This document shows positions 1 through 6,008 of a DNA stretch of 17,585 nt, piece by piece (the first letter of the stretch is position 1; each line of letters starts with the position of its first letter). The notes under the pieces were generated by a model. The model was given only the letters and a program-made list of their open reading frames with translations, was not told where the DNA came from and searched no databases. The stretch is taken from contig CANCEQ010000045.1 in the NCBI GenBank assembly GCA_947375085.1, forward strand, positions 1-17,585, in the 5' to 3' direction. The translations under genes and the position numbers were made by a program. This DNA comes from Flavobacteriales bacterium. GTDB taxonomy: Bacteria > Bacteroidota > Bacteroidia > Flavobacteriales > Crocinitomicaceae.

Positions 1-117
1 GTAGTTGGAGATGGATTTGTTTTAGTACAACTAAACGTTAAAAGTGCTAAAATTGAAAATGGTAAGATGATTTTTTTCATAATAGTTTTTGTTTTTAAAA
101 AAAATATAATTCCATAA
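1..117 (+). CDS. possible C-terminal end of a gene entering from the left (partial)
   Basis: Frame 1 is open from the window edge to a TAA at 115-117, giving 38 residues. The first half (VVGDGFVLVQLNVKSAKIEN) looks like ordinary protein. The second half, from about residue 25, is a low-complexity Phe/Ile/Lys run that overlaps the 3' end of the convergent secreted-protein gene. It could be a real convergent gene tail, a decayed end, or a chance open frame. The product cannot be recognised. Confidence 0.2.
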   Translation, partial: VVGDGFVLVQLNVKSAKIENGKMIFFIIVFVFKKNIIP

Positions 118-1204
118 CACTTGTTTTGGATTCACCATTAGGAAATACAAAATTATAGCTAACAGTAGTTTTATTATTTATTATTATTCCTCCGGTATTA
201 ACTTTCATTTCTGTTCCATCACTAATTTTATATATAGTTACTTTACCGTTTTCTACAAAAACATTTCTTACATCACAAAATGAAACACCATCTAAAGCTT
301 TAACAATATTCCATCCATTTTGAACAACAGGCAGTTTTTTTAAAGATGTATATGCAGTTTTAATTTCATTTATACAATCCTGTGCATTATTATAATTTGT
401 TAAATAATCTATAAAATAAATTTCCTCGCTAATACTTGTAAATGACTTATTATAACTATTTATATCATAAGTGATATTAGCTAAACCTTTGCTAATAATT
501 GAACTGTAAGACATTCTGTATTCTAAATCATAATTTTTTAATTCAAATGATTTTGGTTTAACTCTCAGATATCTATTATTGAATTCATCAAAAAATCTGA
601 ATTCTTCAATCTGATTATTTTTTACTATAACATCAACTTTTTCATTAAATGAATTTCCACAAATTAAAACACATGTATAAATACCATCAGGATATGAAGT
701 AGGATATTTTTTAAAATTATTCCATTTAAATTTTATTAAATCTATATATGCTTTTCTTATTTGTTTTTTTTCAGGAGAAGTGTAATTATCTATTATTTTT
801 TGAATTTCAGGAGAATATTTTGAAGATTGATTATCTGTTTTGTTTAGGCTTTGTTCTAGACCTTTTTGATATGAAAGAAAATCAAGATTAAATGTTTCAA
901 ATTTTGGAACATACCCTTTTTGACTTTGATAAATATTATTATTTGAATTTACTCTAACTTTAGAAATTGAAGCATTATTTGTACCTGTTAATAATCCTCT
1001 ATTATAACCATCTAAATAATTATCATAAGATTCACCAATTTGACAATTTGGAGCAACTGGAACCATTGGTGTTAAACAGCCTGACTTCTGATTATAACAA
1101 TAACCAATTTTGTATCCATCAGAAAAACCTTTAGAGAATAATGTTTGACTAATTAAAGTTAAATTCAAACTTATAAAGCCAATTAAAGTAATTGATTTTA
1201 GCAT
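95..1204 (-). CDS. secreted protein of unknown function, 369 aa
   Basis: I do not recognise this protein. The first 20-24 residues (hydrophobic ITLIGFISLNLTLI, then SQTLFSKG) look like a Sec signal peptide, so it is probably exported to the periplasm or surface. Just after this come two related short motifs, GFSDGYKIGYCY and YLDGYNRGLLTG, sharing a DGYxxG core. Three cysteines lie between or beside them and could form disulfides. The middle (about residues 80-175) is Asn/Lys/Ser-rich. The C-terminal half is predicted to be beta-rich, with two short 'ENGKVTIY'-like and 'NGESKTSVMELYFF' strands. The gene starts 6 bp after the stop of an upstream same-strand gene, so the two are probably one transcript. 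The signal peptide is well supported; function is unknown. Confidence 0.7.
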   Translation of the reverse strand: MLKSITLIGFISLNLTLISQTLFSKGFSDGYKIGYCYNQKSGCLTPMVPVAPNCQIGESYDNYLDGYNRGLLTGTNNASISKVRVNSNNNIYQSQKGYVPKFETFNLDFLSYQKGLEQSLNKTDNQSSKYSPEIQKIIDNYTSPEKKQIRKAYIDLIKFKWNNFKKYPTSYPDGIYTCVLICGNSFNEKVDVIVKNNQIEEFRFFDEFNNRYLRVKPKSFELKNYDLEYRMSYSSIISKGLANITYDINSYNKSFTSISEEIYFIDYLTNYNNAQDCINEIKTAYTSLKKLPVVQNGWNIVKALDGVSFCDVRNVFVENGKVTIYKISDGTEMKVNTGGIIINNKTTVSYNFVFPNGESKTSVMELYFF

Positions 1205-1210
1205 TTAATT

Positions 1211-1519
1211 TTATTTTATTGAGTTTATTAGTAATTTATATTCATTAAGAATTTCTATTCTAGTTTTAGAGCCATTCCAATATTTTTCATCTTCATATAA
1301 GGCTGTAAGTGTATAATTTATTAGATTAGATAAATCAAGTATCCTTAATTTAAATTTAGTTTCAAAAAATGATAGATTATCTTTTACAATTTTGAGAACA
1401 TCATTAATTTGAAAAATTGTCAAACTGTAATTAGTAAAAGTTTTTGTTATTTCTTCAAGATTTACTTCAAGATGAATTGTGTTAAAGTGTTGTTGGATAA
1501 GTTTTTCTATTTCTGACAT
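1211..1519 (-). CDS. hypothetical protein, 102 aa
   Basis: An unrecognised small, charged, probably helical cytoplasmic protein. It has no signal peptide or membrane segment. An in-frame ATG exists further upstream at 1552. I chose the internal ATG at 1519 (MSEIEKLIQQHF) because a perfect TAnnTTTG promoter element on the minus strand (1540-1547) lies between the two. Initiation at 1519 leaves a leader of about 14 bases, whereas 1552 would lie upstream of the transcript. The secreted-protein gene follows 6 bp downstream, so the pair is probably an operon. A divergent XRE regulator starts 177 bp away, and a palindrome lies over the promoter, which suggests local regulation. No function can be assigned. 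Confidence 0.6.
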   Translation of the reverse strand: MSEIEKLIQQHFNTIHLEVNLEEITKTFTNYSLTIFQINDVLKIVKDNLSFFETKFKLRILDLSNLINYTLTALYEDEKYWNGSKTRIEILNEYKLLINSIK

Positions 1520-1528
1520 TATTGATAA

Positions 1529-1542
1529 TTGGTTTAAACCAA
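1529..1542. repeat. 14-bp perfect palindrome (candidate operator)
   Basis: TTGGTTTAAACCAA is a perfect 14-bp palindrome. It overlaps the end of the predicted -7 element and the expected transcription start of the 102-aa gene, where a repressor would block transcription. The divergent XRE-family regulator starting at 1696 is an obvious candidate ligand, but that link is inference. Confidence 0.4.
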
Positions 1543-1547
1543 AAGTA
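1540..1547 (-). promoter_or_regulatory. -7 promoter element of the 102-aa gene
   Basis: Read on the minus strand this is TACTTTTG, a perfect match to the Bacteroidetes -7 consensus TAnnTTTG. It lies about 21 bases upstream of the chosen start at 1519. No TTG element is seen at the usual distance, so the call rests on the -7 box only. Confidence 0.4.
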
Positions 1548-1665
1548 CCCATATCTCAAGATTTCATTCATTATAAATCAGACTGATATATTCCTTAAAA
1601 ACTTAATTTATTCCACAAACAACTATTTATTCCTTTACAAGAAGTAAAATATCTGATGAAAAACT

Positions 1666-1673
1666 TACATTTG
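1666..1673 (+). promoter_or_regulatory. -7 promoter element of the XRE regulator
   Basis: TACATTTG matches TAnnTTTG perfectly and sits 22 bases before the start codon at 1696. No convincing TTG element is present at the standard spacing, so it may be weak or activator-dependent. Confidence 0.4.
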
Positions 1674-1695
1674 TGAAACAACAAAGGATAATAGT

Positions 1696-2052
1696 ATGAG
1701 TATTGGGCAGAAAATCAAGAAATTAAGAGAGTTACGTAATTTAACACAAACTCACATGGCTGAAAGATTGAACTTAACTCAAAGTGCATACTCAAAACTT
1801 GAATTAGGGGATAATGAGATTTCATATTCCAAGCTTGAAAGGATTGCTGAAGTACTTGAAATGAAACCGGAAGAAATTATCTCATTTAATGAAGCAATGG
1901 TGTTTAATGTGATGCATAATGAAGTTGGAAATGGATATGTTGTTTACAATACTTCTGATTCAGAGAAAAAACTTTATGAGGGACAAATCACAATTTTAAA
2001 AAATGAAGTTGAATACCTAAAAACTATTATTGAAAAACTTTTAAAAAAATAA
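1696..2052 (+). CDS. XRE-family helix-turn-helix transcriptional regulator, 118 aa
   Basis: This is a DNA-binding protein of the Cro/C1 (XRE) class. Residues about 5-62 form the HTH_3 domain. The turn region around LTQTHMAERLNLTQSAYSKLE has the typical 'T-x-x-x-(A)-x-x-(L)-x-(L/V)-(T/S)-x-x-x-(Y/I)-x-(K/R)-x-E' layout. Residues about 88-117 are a heptad-like coiled coil (YEGQITILKNEVEYLKTII), expected to mediate dimerisation. The middle linker carries VFNVMHNEVGNGYVVYN, a feature seen in many small Bacteroidetes XRE proteins. It is divergent from the unknown-protein pair and lies upstream of the RadC-like genes, so it may control either. Such regulators are frequent on mobile elements. The family call is firm; the target is not known. 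Confidence 0.9.
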   Translation: MSIGQKIKKLRELRNLTQTHMAERLNLTQSAYSKLELGDNEISYSKLERIAEVLEMKPEEIISFNEAMVFNVMHNEVGNGYVVYNTSDSEKKLYEGQITILKNEVEYLKTIIEKLLKK

Positions 2053-2070
2053 AATTCCCTAGAATTTTTC
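2051..2070 (+). terminator. weak AT-rich hairpin after the XRE gene
   Basis: AAAATTC (2051-2057) and GAATTTT (2062-2068) are complementary across a 4-base loop and end in a short T run, directly at the stop of the regulator gene. The stem is short and has little GC, so this is only a possible terminator. Confidence 0.3.
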
Positions 2071-2405
2071 ACTTGTATCAGAAAGAGTAACTACTACTGC
2101 ACAAATACATCCCCACCACTAAATTAGAAAGAAGTACCCCCCCACCTAAATAATAGCTTTTAGTTTTTTTGTGTCTTAATGTTTGATGAGATAGCTATAT
2201 TGGTATATTTTCATTTTAAATTCATTTATCAACAATTTTTCACTCCATTTCAATATATATAGCTAATGTATAAGCTACTCAATTAAAAAGAACTCACCTT
2301 TTACAAATTTACATTATTGCACAACCTTAAAAGCTGTGTAGAATCTTCTTTTAATCTACCTCTTATACTTAATGAGAGAGAAAATTGTTAACCAATAAAT
2401 GAGAA
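2053..2405. other. 353-bp stretch without a convincing gene
   Basis: I see no credible coding region here; the longest ATG frame on the plus strand is 27 codons (2179-2262). The stretch contains an imperfect direct repeat of a C-rich motif: CCCCACCACTAAATTA at 2111-2126 and CCCCACCTAAATAA at 2140-2153. The second copy is preceded by extra C residues, making a C7 run at 2137-2143. It also holds a separated inverted repeat, TAGCTATAT at 2192-2200 and ATATAGCTA at 2257-2265. It must also contain the promoter of the RadC-like pair, but no TAnnTTTG element could be identified close to 2406. Confidence 0.5.
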
Positions 2406-2846
2406 ATGAAAGATTTAGGAGTTTTGAGAGAGCTTGAAGTAAAATTGAAATTGAAAATACCATTAATAGAAATGCCTATTATTAGCAACTCTACTGATGT
2501 TTTGAATGCTTTGCGTGTTCTTTACAGTAAAAAAGGAGAAGTAGGCTTACAAGAATCATTTATAGTGTTCTTCCTGAATCAAGGTAACCAACTAATTGGA
2601 ACTTATAGTAGTTTGAATAATGTTAGCATCAAGATTATAACAGGTATTGCATTGAAGTGTCAGGCGGATAAAATCATTGTAACAACAAATAAAACACATT
2701 TGAGCCATTCTGTTTCCAGAAAAGATTTATCACTTGTGAGCCAATTAAAACAAGCTTTTGAAATGTTTGAAATGGATTTGATGGATTACATAATTGTAAA
2801 TTCTATTTATGAATACACTTCATTGAAAGTTAAAGGAATGGTTTAG
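2406..2846 (+). CDS. RadC-like JAB/MPN-domain protein, metal-binding histidines lost
   Basis: The 146 residues follow the RadC-like JAB domain of the Bacteroidetes 'RadC family' and align with the next gene product from end to end. The N-terminal acidic residue of the JAMM site (E50 in LQESFIVFFLN) is kept, and so are S104 and D107 with their SxxD spacing. The two metal-binding histidines of the HNHPS motif are replaced: T94-N95-K96-T97-H98. A zinc-dependent activity is therefore unlikely, and a structural or regulatory partner role is more plausible. Compared with its paralogue it also lacks about 6 residues in the loop around residue 70. It lies 35 bp upstream of the intact paralogue on the same strand, so probably one transcript. 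Alternatively it is simply a decaying duplicate, although the frame is intact. Confidence 0.8.
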   Translation: MKDLGVLRELEVKLKLKIPLIEMPIISNSTDVLNALRVLYSKKGEVGLQESFIVFFLNQGNQLIGTYSSLNNVSIKIITGIALKCQADKIIVTTNKTHLSHSVSRKDLSLVSQLKQAFEMFEMDLMDYIIVNSIYEYTSLKVKGMV

Positions 2847-2881
2847 TAAAAAATTGAAAATATTAATTAATAAATTGAATT

Positions 2882-3352
2882 ATGAATATAGTATGTTTTG
2901 GAGAGTTAACAGTAGGGTATAAGGTTAAATCACCACTTAAAATAAGACCAATAGTAAATACATCAGAAAAGGCTTTAAAGATTTTCTTATCAATCTACAA
3001 GAAAGATGAATCAATTGCTCTACAGGAGCAGTTTATTGTTCTTTATTTGAATAATGCTAATAAGTTAGTTGGTAGCCTTGCAAATTTCAGAGGAAGTACA
3101 GCTTCTTGTATAGTTGATTTTAAAATTATCATTGGAACAGCATTGAAATTAAACAGTACAGGAATTATTCTATCTCATAACCATCCTAGCGCTGATATCA
3201 ATAATATTAATCCAAGCCAACAAGACCTAACATTAACAAGTAAGCTAAAAAGTGCTTTAGAATTGATGGATATAAAGCTTTTAGACCATTTAATTATAAG
3301 TCCTGATGAATCTTATCTATCTTTTGCAGATAAAGGAATGATGAATAATTAA
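2882..3352 (+). CDS. RadC-like JAB/MPN-domain protein with intact JAMM motif, 156 aa
   Basis: This is a stand-alone RadC-type JAB domain. It has the JAMM metal site: E49 (LQEQFIVLYLN), then H99-N100-H101-P102-S103, S112 and D115. The C-terminal block LLDHLIISPDESYLSFADKG is the classic end of RadC proteins. The loop between the second histidine and the serine is three residues longer than the usual HxHx7SxxD spacing (x10 here). RadC was once linked to DNA repair, but its molecular role is unsettled. In Bacteroidetes short RadC-like proteins are common on conjugative and integrative elements. It follows an inactive paralogue by 35 bp and is followed by inverted repeats that may end transcription. 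A zinc-dependent hydrolase fold is well supported; the substrate is unknown. Confidence 0.9.
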   Translation: MNIVCFGELTVGYKVKSPLKIRPIVNTSEKALKIFLSIYKKDESIALQEQFIVLYLNNANKLVGSLANFRGSTASCIVDFKIIIGTALKLNSTGIILSHNHPSADINNINPSQQDLTLTSKLKSALELMDIKLLDHLIISPDESYLSFADKGMMNN

Positions 3353-3365
3353 AGTGTTGATTCTT

Positions 3366-3407
3366 CCATTTTGGTAAATTGATTGTTATGTCAATTTACC
3401 AAAATGG
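3366..3407. repeat. 17-bp perfect inverted repeat, 8-base loop
   Basis: The arms 3366-3382 and 3391-3407 are perfectly complementary over 17 bp (CCATTTTGGTAAATTGA and its reverse complement), with an 8-base loop. It begins 13 bp after the stop of the RadC-like gene and lies between two convergent genes. It is a strong candidate for a bidirectional transcription stop. It is long and AT-rich and lacks a T run, so a recombination or protein-binding site is also possible. Confidence 0.7.
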
Positions 3408-3416
3408 TGTCTATTT

Positions 3417-3441
3417 AGGCTTGCTGAATTTCAGCAAACCT
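3417..3441. repeat. second inverted repeat
   Basis: TTGCTGAA (3421-3428) and TTCAGCAA (3430-3437) form an 8-bp perfect inverted repeat around one base. Three more pairs (AGG/CCT) continue outside a single mismatch. It lies only 9 bp after the longer 17-bp repeat. Confidence 0.6.
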
Positions 3442-3526
3442 TGCTGTGTACTTAATATTCTGTAATTCAATTGTTTAAATCTTGTTTTTAAGTAATGGTA
3501 TTGATGTAAATTCCTATAAATAAGAT

Positions 3527-3560
3527 ATAAAATAATAATTTAAAAAATAAAATAATAATT
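3527..3560. repeat. 14-bp direct repeat, 20-bp period
   Basis: ATAAAATAATAATT occurs at 3527-3540 and again at 3547-3560, just beyond the 3' end of the helicase-like gene. It is low-complexity AT sequence and probably arose by slippage. Confidence 0.5.
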
Positions 3561-3571
3561 AAATGTTTAAT

Positions 3572-5566
3572 CTACCTTTTACGTTCAAATAGATATTTTT
3601 TTTGTGGTGTTGAAAAGGTAAATTCAGATTCATAATTGTACTTATTAAGTGGGTTGGGTTTAATGTTAATGAATTTAGTTAACCATTCTAAACCTTTTTC
3701 AGGTGATTTCTTAATATCTATTTTTAAACTTAATGTCAAATCTTCAAACATTTCAGCTAGATTAGCAAGTATTTCATCTCTTTTTTGTGTTTTATTAATT
3801 GGGAATTTGTCTTTAATATGCTTATATACTTTTGATTTTTTAGTATCTCCCACTTCTCTCAAATACTCTAATATATTTTTTAATTTAGTTTGACTTTGTT
3901 TTTTTTGTTTAGTAATTACGTTTATAATGCTATTATGAGAAAATAATGTAATAGCTACTTCATAAATATCAATTAACAATTTTGAATTTTTGCTTAAGGA
4001 TGAATAACCGCTATATTGTTTATTTGTAATAATTTTATTGGTAAGCTTTGAAATAATATCGTCAATTTCTTTTTCTTTGTTTATTTTATTTGAAGCGCTT
4101 AATGTTTCAGTTGGGTAATCTTTTGCTTTTGTTACAATATAACCGAGATTTCTTAAACTATTTACTAATTGACCTGATTCAGAGTAGTTATTTCTTTTGT
4201 TCTCTTGCATTATAATACAGGCATCAATATTTAAATATGAAATTATCACCTCTTCAACATTGAAATGATTAGTTCTCACAAAACTTTGTTCATTATAATC
4301 TCTCACATTGATAATTGCATCTCTGGTTTTTATTCTACTTTCCTGTAATATTGTAGTAGTAAAGTTTGATTGAATGCAATCCAAAGCTATAATTTTGGCT
4401 TTAGCACTTTCAATTAATGATTCAGATGATTGTTCATCTGAAGGTTTTGATTGAAAATTATAGAAAAGATTAAAGCTTTTTAACCCAACTCTACATCTAC
4501 CTGCAATTTGCATTATTTGAGATGGATTTAAAATAGTGTTTTTAGCATTGACATCAATAATGACTATTAAATGGTATTTTTCTTCAATATCAAAACCACT
4601 ATAATAAGCTGAAGTTTTAAAGATTAATTTTGAGGGTAGTTTTTTTTGTGAAATTTTACAACCTGAAAATTCTTCCATTTTCTTTTTATTTTCTTGATTT
4701 GAATCACCAAATAATAAACTAATATCTTTTTTCTCTAATTTGGTTTCATTTTCAATTAATTGAGCAAGACTATAGCATTCACTTGTGCTATTTATTGCAA
4801 CAACTATTTTTTCATTATTTGGTAATTCCTCTAAACTACTTTTGATAAAATTAAAGCCTGATTGAATTGGTTTTGGAGAATATATTGCATTTAAGTTTAT
4901 ATTATGAGGATTTTCATATTTGATTTTAGTAAGAGGCTCTTTTGTAAGTAAAGGATCTGAAAAGTCAAATAATGTTGCTGATATTAAAGCTCTTTTATTA
5001 TTATTAAACTTTTTATAGTAATCAATACAAATTTCCATTTTAGACCTAAATGTACTATCAAGCTGAAAGCTATCAATTTCATCAATTAACAAAAAATAAT
5101 CTTGAAAAACATTTAAATCAGTATCCTTATAATGTAATTTCAATTTTTCAATTAATACTGGTAAACTATCTGCGACGACTGAAAGCTTTTTGTAGGGTAT
5201 GGTATCATTATTTAAATAATCAATGAGCTTTTGAGCTACAGAAGTAGTATTTACTTTATCTTTTATCTTACCAAAGAAAAGTATATCCTTTTTAGTTTCA
5301 ATAGTTTGAGAATTTGCCTTTTCTTCAGCTGTAATCCTTAATGGTTGAACTATTATTGAGTGTCTTTTAGAATTTAACTCTAGTGTTGTTGCTCCAATTC
5401 CTGTTTCAGTTTTATTTATTCTTCCCCAAGGTAAAAAATTAAAAACTGATGAAAGTTTAGTGTCATTTTTAAGAATAAAATTCATTCCATCAGAATCATT
5501 TTTTTCAGGCTCACCAATAATTAGGCTTATATCTAAAAAATCATACATTTCAATATTTTCAGGCAT
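3572..5566 (-). CDS. superfamily-2 helicase-like ATPase with atypical P-loop, 664 aa
   Basis: The order of helicase motifs is clear. A P-loop-like segment lies at residues 55-61 (TGIGATT, after LPWGRINKTE). A DExD box lies at 162-165 (LLIDEIDSF), SAT at 196-198 (RALISAT), a motif V-like SAYYSGFDI around 319-327, and motif VI Q353-I-A-G-R-C-R359. The P-loop is unusual: the lysine of GKT is an alanine (GIGATT). The C-terminal third (from about 400) has no motif I recognise; it is Lys/Asn/Ile-rich with predicted helices. Lengths around 650-700 and this wording are, from memory, typical of helicase-like proteins on Bacteroidetes mobile elements, but I cannot verify this. It is convergent with the RadC-like pair and ends close to repeats; its start lies 277 bp from the tRNA-Val gene. 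The helicase fold is likely; its nucleic acid target is unknown, and the lysine loss could mean altered ATP use. Confidence 0.75.
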   Translation of the reverse strand: MPENIEMYDFLDISLIIGEPEKNDSDGMNFILKNDTKLSSVFNFLPWGRINKTETGIGATTLELNSKRHSIIVQPLRITAEEKANSQTIETKKDILFFGKIKDKVNTTSVAQKLIDYLNNDTIPYKKLSVVADSLPVLIEKLKLHYKDTDLNVFQDYFLLIDEIDSFQLDSTFRSKMEICIDYYKKFNNNKRALISATLFDFSDPLLTKEPLTKIKYENPHNINLNAIYSPKPIQSGFNFIKSSLEELPNNEKIVVAINSTSECYSLAQLIENETKLEKKDISLLFGDSNQENKKKMEEFSGCKISQKKLPSKLIFKTSAYYSGFDIEEKYHLIVIIDVNAKNTILNPSQIMQIAGRCRVGLKSFNLFYNFQSKPSDEQSSESLIESAKAKIIALDCIQSNFTTTILQESRIKTRDAIINVRDYNEQSFVRTNHFNVEEVIISYLNIDACIIMQENKRNNYSESGQLVNSLRNLGYIVTKAKDYPTETLSASNKINKEKEIDDIISKLTNKIITNKQYSGYSSLSKNSKLLIDIYEVAITLFSHNSIINVITKQKKQSQTKLKNILEYLREVGDTKKSKVYKHIKDKFPINKTQKRDEILANLAEMFEDLTLSLKIDIKKSPEKGLEWLTKFINIKPNPLNKYNYESEFTFSTPQKKYLFERKR
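3647..3662. repeat. 16-bp direct repeat, copy 1 (inside helicase 3' end)
   Basis: AAGTGGGTTGGGTTTA occurs here and, in the same orientation, at 5700-5715. In this copy the sequence encodes the residues KPNPL of the helicase-like protein, read on the minus strand. It is unusually G-rich for this AT-rich region. Confidence 0.6.
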
Positions 5567-5599
5567 ACTTTATTACTTTATAGATTAAAATAGTATCCT

Positions 5600-5652
5600 A
5601 AAGTATAAACTTCTTTTTAATTCACCTCTTAAACATGTAAAAAGTATAAACT
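5600..5652. repeat. paired 12-bp repeats upstream of the helicase-like gene
   Basis: AAAGTATAAACT occurs at 5600-5611 and 5641-5652, 41 bp apart (about four helical turns), 34 and 75 bp upstream of the helicase-like start. This could be a double operator, but could also be chance in AT-rich DNA. Confidence 0.35.
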
Positions 5653-5699
5653 AAAAAAAATATTAAAATGAAAGAGCCTTAAAATTGAGAAAAGTTAAA

Positions 5700-5715
5700 A
5701 AGTGGGTTGGGTTTA
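5700..5715. repeat. 16-bp direct repeat, copy 2 (intergenic)
   Basis: This is the second perfect copy of AAGTGGGTTGGGTTTA, in the gap between the helicase-like gene and tRNA-Val. Four bases later, TGGTAAATTGAT (5719-5730) repeats 12 bp of the large inverted repeat at 3372-3383. The same frame as copy 1 is open here for only 26 codons, so it does not clearly represent a second gene. Confidence 0.6.
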
Positions 5716-5799
5716 CTGTGGTAAATTGATAACCTAACAGAATGTAATAAATTAAAATATTAATTTGCTATTTATCTATGAAAAGTGTGCACATGGAGC

Positions 5800-5831
5800 A
5801 AAAAAAAAGCCTTACAAAAATGTAAAGCTTT
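5800..5831 (-). terminator. rho-independent terminator of tRNA-Val
   Basis: On the minus strand an 11-bp stem (arms 5821-5831 and 5806-5816, one G-U pair) closes a 4-base loop. It runs directly into a run of T residues, 13 bases after the tRNA 3' end. Confidence 0.85.
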
Positions 5832-5843
5832 GAATATCAATGT

Positions 5844-5917
5844 GGGAAATACAGGATTCGAACCTGTGACCCCCTGCTTGTAAGGCAGGTGCTCTAAACC
5901 AACTGAGCTAATTTCCC
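5844..5917 (-). tRNA. tRNA-Val (anticodon UAC)
   Basis: The 74-base minus-strand sequence folds into a full cloverleaf. It has a 7-bp acceptor stem (GGGAAAT/ATTTCCC) and a D arm with AGTTGGTTTA. The anticodon stem CCTGC/GCAGG holds the loop CTTACAA with anticodon TAC, and the T arm ACAGG-TTCGAAT-CCTGT is intact. The 3' CCA is not encoded. It has its own promoter (5960-5989) and terminator (5800-5831). The 3' end points left, towards the accessory region, which is the orientation expected for an integration site. Confidence 0.97.
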
Positions 5918-5959
5918 TTCTATTTCGCTAAAACCTCTATTGGTTCGTTATTGCGTGTG

Positions 5960-5989
5960 CAAATATACGGAGCTTTTTTTAATTGGCAA
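5960..5989 (-). promoter_or_regulatory. promoter of tRNA-Val
   Basis: On the minus strand TTG (5989-5987) is followed by exactly 19 bases and then TATATTTG (5967-5960), a full match to the Bacteroidetes consensus TTG-N19-TAnnTTTG. Transcription would begin near 5953, about 35 bases before the mature tRNA, and after the end of folC. Confidence 0.7.
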
Positions 5990-6008
5990 TGGATTTTTTG
6001 AAAAAAAA

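Noticed and set aside
1552..1552. Longer start (ATG at 1552) for the 102-aa protein
   Set aside because: A perfect -7 promoter element lies between 1552 and the ATG at 1519, so the upstream ATG would be outside the transcript.
2179..2262. 27-codon ATG frame in the gap between the XRE and RadC-like genes
   Set aside because: It is very short, rich in Phe/Ile, has no promoter, and could be chance in AT-rich DNA.
3527..3560. Tandem AT repeat, considered as CRISPR or iteron
   Set aside because: There are only two low-complexity copies, without spacers of constant length or cas genes.
3636..3893. Open frame on the plus strand inside the helicase-like gene
   Set aside because: It is antisense to a long gene with recognisable helicase motifs and has no promoter or homologous feature.
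5844..5917. A second copy of the tRNA-Val 3' end as an attachment site
   Set aside because: I scanned the left part of the window for the T-arm and acceptor sequence and found no repeat; the element edge, if any, is outside.
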